A program made the position numbers and the translations under genes. A stretch of 64,000 bases of DNA from Flemingiibacterium sp964430755 (GTDB lineage Bacteria; Bacillota; Clostridia; Oscillospirales; CAG-272): the NCBI GenBank assembly GCA_964430755.1, contig CAYSFT010000002.1:34362-98361 (forward strand), in the 5' to 3' direction. The notes under the pieces are model-generated. The model was not told the origin of the DNA. It worked only from the letters and a program-made list of their open reading frames with translations, and did no database searches. This document shows positions 1 to 8,719 of this stretch, one piece after another (position 1 is the first letter of the stretch; each line of letters begins with the position of its first letter).

Positions 1-1
1 T

Positions 2-2614
2 GTCTCGGTGCAGATTGAGGTTACAATAGACACAACCTTGCCGAAGAACGGTGTTTATTATTTTTATATTGACTCTGTTTATGCCGATGAGAGGATCGAC
101 CGAGAGCTGACTGAACGCTTCATGTTCGACGTTTATTCGGTAACCGGCGGTACAACATCATATTCCCCTGAGAAAAAGAGTATTCTTATGGTTCCGTCGC
201 AAACGGAAAATATGCAGCTTGAAGCGGATATGTCATTGTCTGCTATTCTTCACGATGCCAATTCGCTTCGTATAAAGCTCATCAATCAAACCGAATCGGA
301 CAGCTTTACGCTTTATTATTCTACATCCGATACGATGGTTGGAAGCGAGGATAAAAGCGTTGTTATCCCGATGACAAAGGGCGAAGATGCGCAGTATGTC
401 TATGCCTATGTCGGCGATCTTTCAATGCTTCATGGCATCAGGCTTGTTTTTGAAGCAGGAACGGGAAGTGTTGAGCTTTTGTCTATTGCACCCACGGTGG
501 AGTTCCGGGCGGAAAGTTATGACACCTGCGGAAAGATAAGCTCGTGTTATCTTAATGACGATCTTGCGACCGTAAGCTTTATCGGCGAGATTGACAGCGA
601 GATCGCAATAGAAAATCAATCGGGACAGATTGCGATATACGCCTGGGACGGCGATGAGCTTCCGATGGGTGACGAGCTTCTTTCAAAAACGCCTGTCGTT
701 ACGGGGCTCATGAGCGCAAAATTCGATCTGAAATGGAAAATATCAAGCAGTAATCGTCACGTACTGCATAGCCGCTTCCTTGCTGTTATCCTGCATGAAG
801 GCGGTGGATATACGCTTATCGAAAAGCCGTTTTATTTGAGTAATCCCCAAAAACGCGCAAATGAATCAACTGTATTTTCGCCCGATGAAAAGGGTTTCGC
901 TGCTGATGATATATCACTTGTCGGCGATCTTGATTCCGGTGTAACGACACTCGGACTTGACACTCACAGCGCATTTGTTCAAAAGAGTGAGGGCTTTCAG
1001 TATATTTACAACGGCAAGGCGTATTACCTGAATGAGACGTATCTTGATTCGCTTTCACAGAAGATTACGGTTCTTTCCGATGCAGGAGTTCAGGTGCTTC
1101 TGCGGCTTGACGGCTGGTCACGCGAATATGCCGATGAGCTTTACGAAAATTACAGCGCGGATGATTACATCAACTATGCCAGGATGATGGAAGCCGATGA
1201 CGGTTTTGAATATATCGCCGCGCTCAGCGCATACGCCGCCGAAAATTGGTGCCGTGAGGGACGGCTTATCGGTGTTATATACGGTTTCGGTGAAAACCTT
1301 CTCACAGAGGGTGAATCGCTGCGTGCTTCCGTAAGGTATACAGCCGATAATCTTCGCAGTATATACATGAATCTGGCGGCTGTCAATTCCTCGGCAAAGG
1401 TTTATGTTTCGCTGACCGATCTTTTGATTTCGGACGCAGGTTTACGCGGTGATGAAATCGCTCTTTCGGAATATCTTCCCATGCTTATCGGAGAAACCGA
1501 AGCTTACGGACAGTTTGCCTGGGAAGTGGCAATCGAAAAAGTATACCGCGTCGGACAGGCGGAGGATTCGGAACTTATCAGTGCAGATGACTGCGGTGCG
1601 TTTAAAGATATCCTCTGGAATAATAACGCTTCAGGCAAGCACATTATATTCTGCGATTCCACATATACGGTTTCGGTTATCGGTTATGAGGAAAAGCTGA
1701 AAAGCTTGGTTATGGGTTACTATTCTGCGCTCTTTGATGACAAGATTGACGCTTACATTGTCTGTGCGGCAGAGGACTGTGCTGATATTGCAGAAGTGGT
1801 TCGTCTTATAGACACAAATGAAGCGCAGACTGTTACCGATGCGGCGGCAAAGCTTTTTGAGGTTGAAAATATTTTTGACCTTTTTGAAAATTACGACTCA
1901 AGCAAGCTGAAAACGAAAAGCCTTGTTTATGCAAATACAAGCAGAACTGCTCCCGAAAATATACGCGGCAGATTTTCATATTATAAGTTCAGCGGAACCT
2001 CCAGCATCGGAAAGATAAGGCCTGGATATTTTTCAAAGTCACTTCGTATTATGAGTGACACCGGAAATGTTTTATCGGCGCCGCTTGACGGTACACTTTA
2101 CGGTGACGGCAGATATCCCGAATGGATGGGTATTTTCCATAGCTTTGAGTCCCCCGAGGATTTTTCCCTGACTCCGATTCTTGAGCTTACAATAAAGGTT
2201 ACCAAGGTCACCCCGACGGTTACTTATCCCATCCCGATAAAGCTTGTTTTGCTGTCGGGCAAGGATCGTTTTGAAGCACTTGGTGAAGTGAACCAGGGCG
2301 AATGGACAACGCTCTATATTGACCTTGGCAGTGATTTCCCGAGTGCGGATTCGGTTGACGGCTTGCAGATACTTGTCGGCGGTGATATACAATCCGCCTC
2401 GCTGTCGTTTAAATCGCTTGACGGTCTTTCGGATAAATATAACAATGAATCGCTTGCAAATGTTATTGAAGAATCGAGAGAAAAGCGGCAGCTTCACGAA
2501 TCGCGGAACGAATACTCAAATTTCATGTGGATTGGCGGCGGCGTTATAGTCGCTGTTGGCACAGTGATCGTTATTGCTCTGCTTAGCCGCAAAAGGAAGG
2601 ATGACGATGAGTAA
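2..2614 (+). CDS. Cell-surface protein with probable glycosidase-like domain (5' truncated)
   Basis: The frame is open to the left edge of the window, so the N-terminus and any signal peptide are missing. About 870 residues are visible. The first 280 or so look like beta-rich extracellular domains. The middle (about 300-620) has an alpha/beta pattern with conserved-looking stretches such as VQVLLRLDGW and GVIYGFGENL, which recalls the TIM-barrel-like DUF5722 family. A lectin/CBM-like beta region follows. The end is one membrane helix (IALL near the tail) followed by RKRKDDDE, so the protein is probably anchored with its bulk outside. The stop overlaps the next gene's start (ATGAGTAA). A role in surface glycan handling is inference only. 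Confidence 0.6.
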   Translation, partial: VSVQIEVTIDTTLPKNGVYYFYIDSVYADERIDRELTERFMFDVYSVTGGTTSYSPEKKSILMVPSQTENMQLEADMSLSAILHDANSLRIKLINQTESDSFTLYYSTSDTMVGSEDKSVVIPMTKGEDAQYVYAYVGDLSMLHGIRLVFEAGTGSVELLSIAPTVEFRAESYDTCGKISSCYLNDDLATVSFIGEIDSEIAIENQSGQIAIYAWDGDELPMGDELLSKTPVVTGLMSAKFDLKWKISSSNRHVLHSRFLAVILHEGGGYTLIEKPFYLSNPQKRANESTVFSPDEKGFAADDISLVGDLDSGVTTLGLDTHSAFVQKSEGFQYIYNGKAYYLNETYLDSLSQKITVLSDAGVQVLLRLDGWSREYADELYENYSADDYINYARMMEADDGFEYIAALSAYAAENWCREGRLIGVIYGFGENLLTEGESLRASVRYTADNLRSIYMNLAAVNSSAKVYVSLTDLLISDAGLRGDEIALSEYLPMLIGETEAYGQFAWEVAIEKVYRVGQAEDSELISADDCGAFKDILWNNNASGKHIIFCDSTYTVSVIGYEEKLKSLVMGYYSALFDDKIDAYIVCAAEDCADIAEVVRLIDTNEAQTVTDAAAKLFEVENIFDLFENYDSSKLKTKSLVYANTSRTAPENIRGRFSYYKFSGTSSIGKIRPGYFSKSLRIMSDTGNVLSAPLDGTLYGDGRYPEWMGIFHSFESPEDFSLTPILELTIKVTKVTPTVTYPIPIKLVLLSGKDRFEALGEVNQGEWTTLYIDLGSDFPSADSVDGLQILVGGDIQSASLSFKSLDGLSDKYNNESLANVIEESREKRQLHESRNEYSNFMWIGGGVIVAVGTVIVIALLSRKRKDDDE

Positions 2615-2879
2615 ACTCAAAATTTACGGAATGATAACGGCGGCGGTTATTCTGGTGATTGCGCTTATTGCACGCTTCACTGATGAGACGGCGGCAAATT
2701 TCATTCTTCCGCTTATGGCGATTGCTGTGGCTGCGCTTTCCGTGATTGATATCATCGCTTACCGTAAAGACAAGCGAGAGGGAAGTGAACCCGGTATTGC
2801 CTCACTTATTCGCATTATCAGTCTAATTGTTATCGCGCTGCTTCTCATCGTGGCGACGGTGATAAATATTATTTTATAA
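2607..2879 (+). CDS. Small three-helix membrane protein
   Basis: 90 residues, with three hydrophobic helices (about 8-24, 32-48 and 67-88) and a charged loop RKDKREGSE between the second and third. The ATG at 2607 is chosen because AAGGAAGG lies at a good distance upstream and the start overlaps the previous stop by 8 bases, which suggests translational coupling. I recognise no family. The partner is probably the upstream surface protein. Confidence 0.6.
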   Translation: MSKLKIYGMITAAVILVIALIARFTDETAANFILPLMAIAVAALSVIDIIAYRKDKREGSEPGIASLIRIISLIVIALLLIVATVINIIL

Positions 2880-2891
2880 AGGAACTTAAAA

Positions 2892-3437
2892 ATGTTACAG
2901 AGAAATTTCGGCGCGGATGAGCCAATCGAAAGCCTGCCGATACGGCTGTTTGGCGTTGTACGCGAGTCGATCGTTGACGGGCCCCAGCTCAGATACGTGA
3001 TATTCACGCAGGGCTGTCCGCATAAATGCTATAACTGTCACAATCCCGAGTCACATCCCTATTCGGGCGGAAAAACCACAACGACGGACAAGCTTTGGCG
3101 GGATATCTGCAAAAATCCGCTTATAAAGGGAATCACATTCAGCGGCGGTGAACCGTTCTTATGGGGACATGAGCTTGCCGTTATCGCAAAAAAAGCGAGA
3201 GAGCGCGGACTTGACGTTATGACTTACAGCGGTTTTACATACGAACAGCTTCTAAAAAAATGTGAAACTGAACCGTCTGTTCATGAGCTTTTATGCGAGA
3301 CTAATTATCTTGTTGACGGACGTTATGTTGACACCAAGCGCGACCTTACATTAAAATTCCGCGGAAGCTCAAATCAGCGGATTCTTGATGTCACCTGTTA
3401 TCCCAATTCAACCGATGCCACACAGATCGAGCTTTAA
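2892..3437 (+). CDS. nrdG: Anaerobic ribonucleotide reductase activating protein
   Basis: A radical SAM activase that installs the glycyl radical on the anaerobic class III ribonucleotide reductase NrdD. The CX3CX2C iron-sulfur motif reads CPHKCYNC at about residues 38-45. It is followed by the GGEPF SAM-binding motif (TFSGGEPFL), and the LVDGRY stretch fits NrdG. At 181 residues the length is right for the family. It starts 12 bases after the small membrane protein. No nrdD is visible here, so the reductase must be encoded elsewhere. Confidence 0.9.
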   Translation: MLQRNFGADEPIESLPIRLFGVVRESIVDGPQLRYVIFTQGCPHKCYNCHNPESHPYSGGKTTTTDKLWRDICKNPLIKGITFSGGEPFLWGHELAVIAKKARERGLDVMTYSGFTYEQLLKKCETEPSVHELLCETNYLVDGRYVDTKRDLTLKFRGSSNQRILDVTCYPNSTDATQIEL

Positions 3438-3493
3438 TTTAGGGCTTGATTTATTATAAATTTTAAAATATATAATCAAAAGGAGATATAACA

Positions 3494-4660
3494 ATGTCTG
3501 ACGCTTATTTATCCCGTGGCGTTTCTGCCACCAAAGACGAGGTACACAGTGCAATTTCAAAGCAGGACAAGGGTGTTTTCGCCGGTGCGTTCTGTAAAAT
3601 AATTCCCGATCCCTGCGGCGATCCCGAATACTGCGCGGCTATGCACGCTGACGGTGCAGGAACAAAATCCTCGCTCGCTTATATCAAATATAAAGAAACA
3701 GGTGACCTTTCCGCATTCTATAATATTGCGCAGGACTCTGTTGTAATGAACCTTGATGACCTTCTCTGCATCGGTGCGACGGAAGGCTTCGTGCTTTCAA
3801 ACACCATCGGAAGAAATGCACATCGCGTGAGCGGTGAGGCTATCAAGTCTGTTATCGACGGTTACACCGATTTCTGCGAGATGCTTAAGGGCTACGGCGT
3901 CGGAATCACAATGTCGGGCGGCGAAACTGCTGACGTTGGTGACCTTGTTTCAACCCTTATCGTTGACTCGACCTTCTTTGTCAGAATGAAGCGCAGTGAC
4001 GTTATCGACTGCGACAACATCAAGGCAGGCGACGTTATTGTCGGTCTTGCTTCTTACGGCAAGGCAACCTACGAAAAGGCGTACAACGCAGGTATGGGTT
4101 CGAACGGTCTGACTGCGGCACGTCACCTCATGCTCTCGCACGAATATGCGGCGAAGTATCCCGAAACATATTCGAACACCATTGATAACTCAAAGGTTTA
4201 CTGCGGTACATATGGCGTTAACGATATTCTTCCGGGAACCGACGTTTCGGTTGTTGACGCTATTCTCTCGCCGACACGTACATACGCTCCTATCATCAAG
4301 GAAATACTTGATGCAAAGCGTTCTGCTGTTCACGGTATGATCCACTGTACAGGCGGCGGACAGGCTAAATGTAAGAATTTCGGTTCTGGTATCCACTATA
4401 TCAAGGATAACCTTTTTGATACACCTCCGCTTTTTGCGGCTATCAAGAAGAACTCCGATATCGGCGATAAAGAGATGTATCAGGTGTTTAATATGGGACA
4501 CAGAATGGAGCTTTACTGCGATGCTGCAGATGCAGATTTCATTATCGCGGCGGCAGAGAAGTACGGCGTTGAAGCGAAGATCGTCGGTCGCTGTGAGGCT
4601 TCCGAGGACGGTAAAAACCACGTTACAATAATTGACGGCGGAAATACTTACGAATATTAA
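3494..4660 (+). CDS. purM: Phosphoribosylformylglycinamidine cyclo-ligase (AIR synthase), long form
   Basis: Converts FGAM to AIR in purine synthesis using ATP. The AIRS N-terminal domain carries HADGAGTKS near residue 50, NLDDLLCIGA and the glycine-rich MSGGETADVGD. The AIRS C-terminal domain follows (GLASYGKATYEKAYN onward). At 388 residues it is the longer type found in some Bacteroidetes and Clostridia rather than the ~345-residue E. coli type. A strong AAAAGGAGAT site precedes the ATG. It stands alone, without other pur genes. Confidence 0.88.
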   Translation: MSDAYLSRGVSATKDEVHSAISKQDKGVFAGAFCKIIPDPCGDPEYCAAMHADGAGTKSSLAYIKYKETGDLSAFYNIAQDSVVMNLDDLLCIGATEGFVLSNTIGRNAHRVSGEAIKSVIDGYTDFCEMLKGYGVGITMSGGETADVGDLVSTLIVDSTFFVRMKRSDVIDCDNIKAGDVIVGLASYGKATYEKAYNAGMGSNGLTAARHLMLSHEYAAKYPETYSNTIDNSKVYCGTYGVNDILPGTDVSVVDAILSPTRTYAPIIKEILDAKRSAVHGMIHCTGGGQAKCKNFGSGIHYIKDNLFDTPPLFAAIKKNSDIGDKEMYQVFNMGHRMELYCDAADADFIIAAAEKYGVEAKIVGRCEASEDGKNHVTIIDGGNTYEY

Positions 4661-4701
4661 TTTCACTGCTTTTTAATAACATCAAAGAAAGGGTGTTTTG
4701 A

Positions 4702-5637
4702 ATGCAAAAGAGAATTCTGGTTATCAGCTCTGCAAATATGGATTTTGTTATGCGCGTCGGAAAGCTTCCCGAGGCAGGACAGACTTTGATCGAGCGCCGC
4801 GGATATGATTATGTACCCGGTGGAAAGGGCGCGAATGCCGCTATCACTCTTGCGAAGCTCGGAGCGGATTCCATTTTCTGTGCAAGGCTCGGAAATGATG
4901 CTCATGCACAGCGCCTCAAGTCCCTTTATGAGGACTGCGGAATTGATACGCGTTTCATAATAAACGATCGCAGTGCACCGACGGGACTTGCCTCAATAAT
5001 CGTTGAGGATAACGCTAACAACCGTATTATCGTTTATCCCGGTGCAAATGCAAATTTAACGCCCGATGATGTTGAGGATGCGATGACCTCGATTCCCGAT
5101 GCTGTTTTTCTGCAGTTTGAGATTCCGACTGAAGCAGTGGTTGCCGCAACACAGTTTGCAAAAACGAAAAACATCCCCGTTTTTATTGACGCAGGCCCTG
5201 CAAGACGCAATTATCCTCTTGACCGTCTCGGTCCGCTTGAGGTCATTTCACCGAATGAAATTGAAACCTATGCGCTTACGGGTATCATGCCCTCAACGAT
5301 TAACGAGTGCCTTCGTGCGGCAACGGTGCTTATGCAGAAGGTACAGACAAAATATGTTGTCATCAAGCTTGGCGAGCGAGGTGCTTATATTCATGACGGA
5401 AGATATTCGCAGGTCGTTGCGCCTTATGAGGTTGAAGCGGTTGACACAACTGCCGCAGGTGATGCGTTCACTGCCGCGATGACGCTTGAATATTTGAAAA
5501 CCGGCGATATTGTGCGCGCGGTTACATATGCGAATGTGGTTGGCGCGATGGTCGTCAGCAAGGCAGGCGCATCAAGCTCACTTCCGAATGCGGCGCAGGT
5601 TGAGGCGTTCATGCGCGAAAATGAAATTGTACTGTGA
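4702..5637 (+). CDS. rbsK: PfkB-family carbohydrate kinase, ribokinase-like
   Basis: An ATP-dependent sugar kinase of 311 residues. PfkB signature 1 is seen as PGGKGANAAITLAKLG (about 39-54). Signature 2 is DTTAAGDAFTAAM near residue 250, with the catalytic aspartate in AGD. The N-terminal SSANMDFV and the GGKGAN motif favour ribokinase, but substrate assignment within PfkB proteins from sequence is uncertain. A GGGTG site lies 7 bases before the ATG. It is followed 9 bases later by ruvX. Confidence 0.75.
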   Translation: MQKRILVISSANMDFVMRVGKLPEAGQTLIERRGYDYVPGGKGANAAITLAKLGADSIFCARLGNDAHAQRLKSLYEDCGIDTRFIINDRSAPTGLASIIVEDNANNRIIVYPGANANLTPDDVEDAMTSIPDAVFLQFEIPTEAVVAATQFAKTKNIPVFIDAGPARRNYPLDRLGPLEVISPNEIETYALTGIMPSTINECLRAATVLMQKVQTKYVVIKLGERGAYIHDGRYSQVVAPYEVEAVDTTAAGDAFTAAMTLEYLKTGDIVRAVTYANVVGAMVVSKAGASSSLPNAAQVEAFMRENEIVL

Positions 5638-5646
5638 GGTTTAACG

Positions 5647-6066
5647 ATGGCTGAGAGAATTTTGGGTGTCGATTTCGGCGATACACGAACGGGACTTGCC
5701 GTCAGCGATACGCTTGGTATGCTCGCAAACGGAATCGGATATGTTAATTCCACATATATGCCGAAGACCGTGTTGCTTGTCAGCGAAAAGGCGAAGGAGT
5801 ACGACGTTACGAGGATAGTTGTCGGACTTCCGATCAATATGAACGGTACTCGCGGCCCAAGAGCCGAACACGCAGAAGAATTTGCAAAGCTGCTCGGTGA
5901 GGCAACGGGATTACCCATCGAAATGTTTGACGAGCGATGCAGCACGATGGCGGCGCATCAGATACTCAATTTCACTGACACACGCGGAAAAAAACGTAAA
6001 GCCGCAGTGGATACGCTTTCGGCACAGATAATTCTTCAGAATTACCTCGACAGTCGAAGAAAATAA
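5647..6066 (+). CDS. ruvX: Putative Holliday junction resolvase, YqgF/RuvX family
   Basis: 139 residues with an RNase H-like fold. It opens with ILGVDFGDTRTGLAVSD, which holds the first catalytic aspartate. VVGLPINMNGTRGPRAE follows, and FDERCSTMAA carries the second acidic pair. The family acts on Holliday junctions and/or in pre-16S rRNA 5'-end maturation. It is the last gene of the plus-strand run and is closed by the terminator at 6072-6098. Confidence 0.9.
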   Translation: MAERILGVDFGDTRTGLAVSDTLGMLANGIGYVNSTYMPKTVLLVSEKAKEYDVTRIVVGLPINMNGTRGPRAEHAEEFAKLLGEATGLPIEMFDERCSTMAAHQILNFTDTRGKKRKAAVDTLSAQIILQNYLDSRRK

Positions 6067-6071
6067 AAAAA

Positions 6072-6098
6072 CGCCCAACTGTTTTTCTCGGTTGGGCG
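6072..6098. terminator. Bidirectional intrinsic terminator between convergent genes
   Basis: An 8-bp stem CGCCCAAC/GTTGGGCG flanks an 11-nt loop between ruvX (+) and the SGNH hydrolase gene (-). An A-rich run on the left (AATAAAAAAA) gives U residues on the minus transcript. The plus side is less T-rich. Confidence 0.7.
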
Positions 6099-6108
6099 AA
6101 ATCTGCTT

Positions 6109-7140
6109 TTACTGTTTGGGCAGTTTTATGTTGTCGTAAGCATGGAGGTCAACGATATGAGTGCGGTAATAATCCGCAAGGATAACGCAGGAGTCGCGGT
6201 TTAAGTGCACTCCGTCTGACGAATGTGCGGGATCGAGCGTGCCGTCCTCAAGGATGAAAAGCTCGCGAGGATCGAGTAAAAACAGCTCTTTTTCTTTGAC
6301 AAGCGTGGTCAGATACTCATTGAATATCACATTCTTTTCATTTGTGATTCCATAAAGAGTTGTTTCGGATGAATAGGTCGTTACGGGAATTATAAGCTGA
6401 ACATATATCGGAACGTCCGTAACTTCACGCAAGGCATCGACAAGCTTTGAAAATTCGGCAATAAATCCATCAACTCCCCATCCGAGCTCGTTGAGACCGG
6501 TTGCTATATAGATGGCTTTATAGTTTACGTCCTCGTGCTCGAGTGCTTCGAGGAGCGTATACGATTGAAGCTCGCCTTCCTCATCCGGCAGACGTATGAA
6601 CGGCTGTTTCATTAAAAGTCCGACATTGAGTCCGACCGAGGAAAAATCGTATGGGGAAATTTTGGAATATTTTATGAGTCCCTTGGTTCGCGAATCACCG
6701 ATGAACACTGTGTCATCAAAATAACTGTAATCGACCGCTTCACATTCGGGGACAGCACTTGCAAAATCGTAGATAACAGGTGTTCGCGGAATCGGCGGAG
6801 CTTCGGCTTCGTCAATCGGGGTGACATTTTCAAGCCCGATGTCGCTTTGGGCTTGCGGCGGCAGGTTGTGTGTTGAATATTTGTAATTATATTCGCAGAA
6901 AAGCTGTGAGATCAAGAAAATCGCGGCGCAAACGGTTATAATTGCAAATATCAGATTGGTTACTGTAACCGCACGCGAAACACAGCTGTTTTTTTCAGGC
7001 TCATCGACCTTAACCGGTTCACTTGTTTGGGCAGCGGCAGGAACGGCTTTTATCGGATATATTTTTTCCGTTTTCACATGGTTTGAATGTTTATTTCTGT
7101 TCAGATGTTTCTTTTTTCCATGATGCTTCTTCTTGCTCAA
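6109..7140 (-). CDS. Membrane-anchored SGNH/GDSL-type hydrolase
   Basis: 343 residues from a TTG start at 7140, chosen because AAAGGAGGTGG (7147-7157) sits 9 bases upstream. A longer in-frame reading lacks a ribosome site and adds non-conserved residues. A very basic cytoplasmic tail (KKKHHGKKKH) precedes one membrane helix at about residues 70-92. The outside part carries the catalytic-serine motif FIGDSR (about 157) and the Asp-His pair in SSDGVHLN near the C-terminus. The family often deacetylates or de-esterifies cell-wall glycans. Substrate unknown. Confidence 0.8.
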   Translation of the reverse strand: MSKKKHHGKKKHLNRNKHSNHVKTEKIYPIKAVPAAAQTSEPVKVDEPEKNSCVSRAVTVTNLIFAIITVCAAIFLISQLFCEYNYKYSTHNLPPQAQSDIGLENVTPIDEAEAPPIPRTPVIYDFASAVPECEAVDYSYFDDTVFIGDSRTKGLIKYSKISPYDFSSVGLNVGLLMKQPFIRLPDEEGELQSYTLLEALEHEDVNYKAIYIATGLNELGWGVDGFIAEFSKLVDALREVTDVPIYVQLIIPVTTYSSETTLYGITNEKNVIFNEYLTTLVKEKELFLLDPRELFILEDGTLDPAHSSDGVHLNRDSCVILADYYRTHIVDLHAYDNIKLPKQ

Positions 7141-7225
7141 ACCGTTCCACCTCCTTTGACACCGATGATATAAAGCATTCCACAAAATAATTATACCACA
7201 AAGAAAGCACGGTTGCAATATTAAT

Positions 7226-7864
7226 TTGAAAAATACGAAAATTAATTATCAAGCCATACTCGATAAGGAGCTCTCGCTGATAGAGGAAAAAAAGTCAGCT
7301 CCGAGCTTGCTTTTACACGCCTGTTGTGCACCTTGCTCGAGCTATGTTCTTGAGTATCTTACCAGATATTTTAATATAACGCTGTATTTTTACAATCCCA
7401 ATATCACCGATTTTGACGAATACAAAAAGCGTGCCGATGAGCTATGTAGACTGATATCGGTGATGGAGCACCAAAATCCGATAGAGCTTATCGTTTGCGA
7501 GCATGAGGCGAGCAGGTTTCTTGAATTGTCCCGTGGGCTTGAAGCACTTCCCGAGGGTGGAGTGCGCTGCTTTGCCTGTTACCGTGAGCGTCTTGAAGCG
7601 ACGGCGCGTTATATGTCTGAAAATACAGAGAAATATGATTATTTCGCAACGACACTGACCGTCAGTCCGCACAAAAACGCTGATAAGCTTAATGAAATCG
7701 GTGCCGAGCTTTCGGAAAAGTACGGCGTTCGTTATCTGCCCTCCGATTTCAAAAAGCGAGAGGGTTACAAGCGTTCAATAGAGCTCTCACGGGAATACGG
7801 GCTTTACAGACAGGATTTCTGCGGCTGTGAATTTTCGAGGATGTTTAAGCATGGAAACTCTTGA
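7226..7864 (+). CDS. queH: Epoxyqueuosine reductase QueH
   Basis: Performs the last step of queuosine synthesis in tRNA, reducing epoxyqueuosine. The family's paired cysteines are present: HACCAPCSSY near residue 30, then RCFACYRERLE and QDFCGCEFS at the C-terminus, which bind a 4Fe-4S cluster and a second metal. At 212 residues the length is normal. The likely start is TTG at 7226 (reading LKNTKINYQAIL); no strong Shine-Dalgarno is visible. It overlaps the next gene by 14 bases. Confidence 0.9.
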   Translation: MKNTKINYQAILDKELSLIEEKKSAPSLLLHACCAPCSSYVLEYLTRYFNITLYFYNPNITDFDEYKKRADELCRLISVMEHQNPIELIVCEHEASRFLELSRGLEALPEGGVRCFACYRERLEATARYMSENTEKYDYFATTLTVSPHKNADKLNEIGAELSEKYGVRYLPSDFKKREGYKRSIELSREYGLYRQDFCGCEFSRMFKHGNS

Positions 7865-8552
7865 GTTCGGTAAGATTGTCTGCCGTGTTACACGTCGGGA
7901 CAGACGCTCTGTATGCTTCCGTGTGGCAAAGGACGGAACACCCGAAATACTTGCGCCGAAGCGGATGACATTATATAAAATAAAAGAGCTTATGCTTCCG
8001 TATACCGAGCGCATCGAATCGGAATGTGAGCGACAAAGAGATTTGATTGCATCGCGTGAGGCGTTTTCACTTGATTACGGCTCGAAAGTGCGTTTCCTTG
8101 GAGCAGAGCGTGAAATACGTGCCGGTGACGGTTCCTCGATGTTTATTGATAATGAAGCGGTTTATCTGCCGCCGATGCTTTCCTCGGACGAGATACGCAC
8201 AGCGACGGTGGCGCTTTATAAAAAATATGCAAAGGAATATATCTCGCAAAGAGTTTCCGAGCTTGCCGCTTTGATGGGGCTTTCGCCGAGTGCGGTGAAA
8301 TTCAACAGTGCAACCTCACATTGGGCAAGCTGTTCACGAACGGGCTCTCTTAATTTTTCGTGGTTCTGCATTATGGCGAATTCCGAGGCAATTGATTATA
8401 TCATTGTTCACGAGCTTTGTCATATGCGTGAATTCAATCACAGCAAGCGTTTTTGGGAAAATGTTGCCGTTCACTGTCCCGATTATAAACGCCACAGGGC
8501 ATATCTTAAGGGATTATGGCGTGAAATACTTTCCGAAAATTGGGGAAAATAA
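7851..8552 (+). CDS. YgjP-type zinc metallopeptidase-like protein (DUF45)
   Basis: About 233 residues from the ATG at 7851, inside the 3' end of queH and preceded by GAGG. The zinc signature is HELCHMREFNHSKRFW (HExxH with a downstream His), typical of the YgjP/SprT-like group. The preceding WASCSRTGSLNFSW stretch is also a family mark. The biological substrate is not known. Coupling to queH is suggested by the overlap. Confidence 0.85.
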   Translation: METLEFGKIVCRVTRRDRRSVCFRVAKDGTPEILAPKRMTLYKIKELMLPYTERIESECERQRDLIASREAFSLDYGSKVRFLGAEREIRAGDGSSMFIDNEAVYLPPMLSSDEIRTATVALYKKYAKEYISQRVSELAALMGLSPSAVKFNSATSHWASCSRTGSLNFSWFCIMANSEAIDYIIVHELCHMREFNHSKRFWENVAVHCPDYKRHRAYLKGLWREILSENWGK

Positions 8553-8719
8553 TTTATTTATCTTCTCGGGGAATCTTTTAAAACAAAATATTTTCGAAAA
8601 ATATTAAAAAAATTACGATTTCCTATTTATTTGACGCGAATTATGTGTTATAATTAGAATGATATATTATAAATACTGCGATGTGACTGTCACTCGCTAT
8701 GATATTAAACGAGGTTTGT

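Noticed and set aside
3494..4660. Selenophosphate synthetase or HypE instead of PurM
   Set aside because: Both share the fold, but HADGAGTKS, NLDDLLCIGA and the C-terminal domain fit AIR synthase, and no Sec/Cys active-site motif is present.
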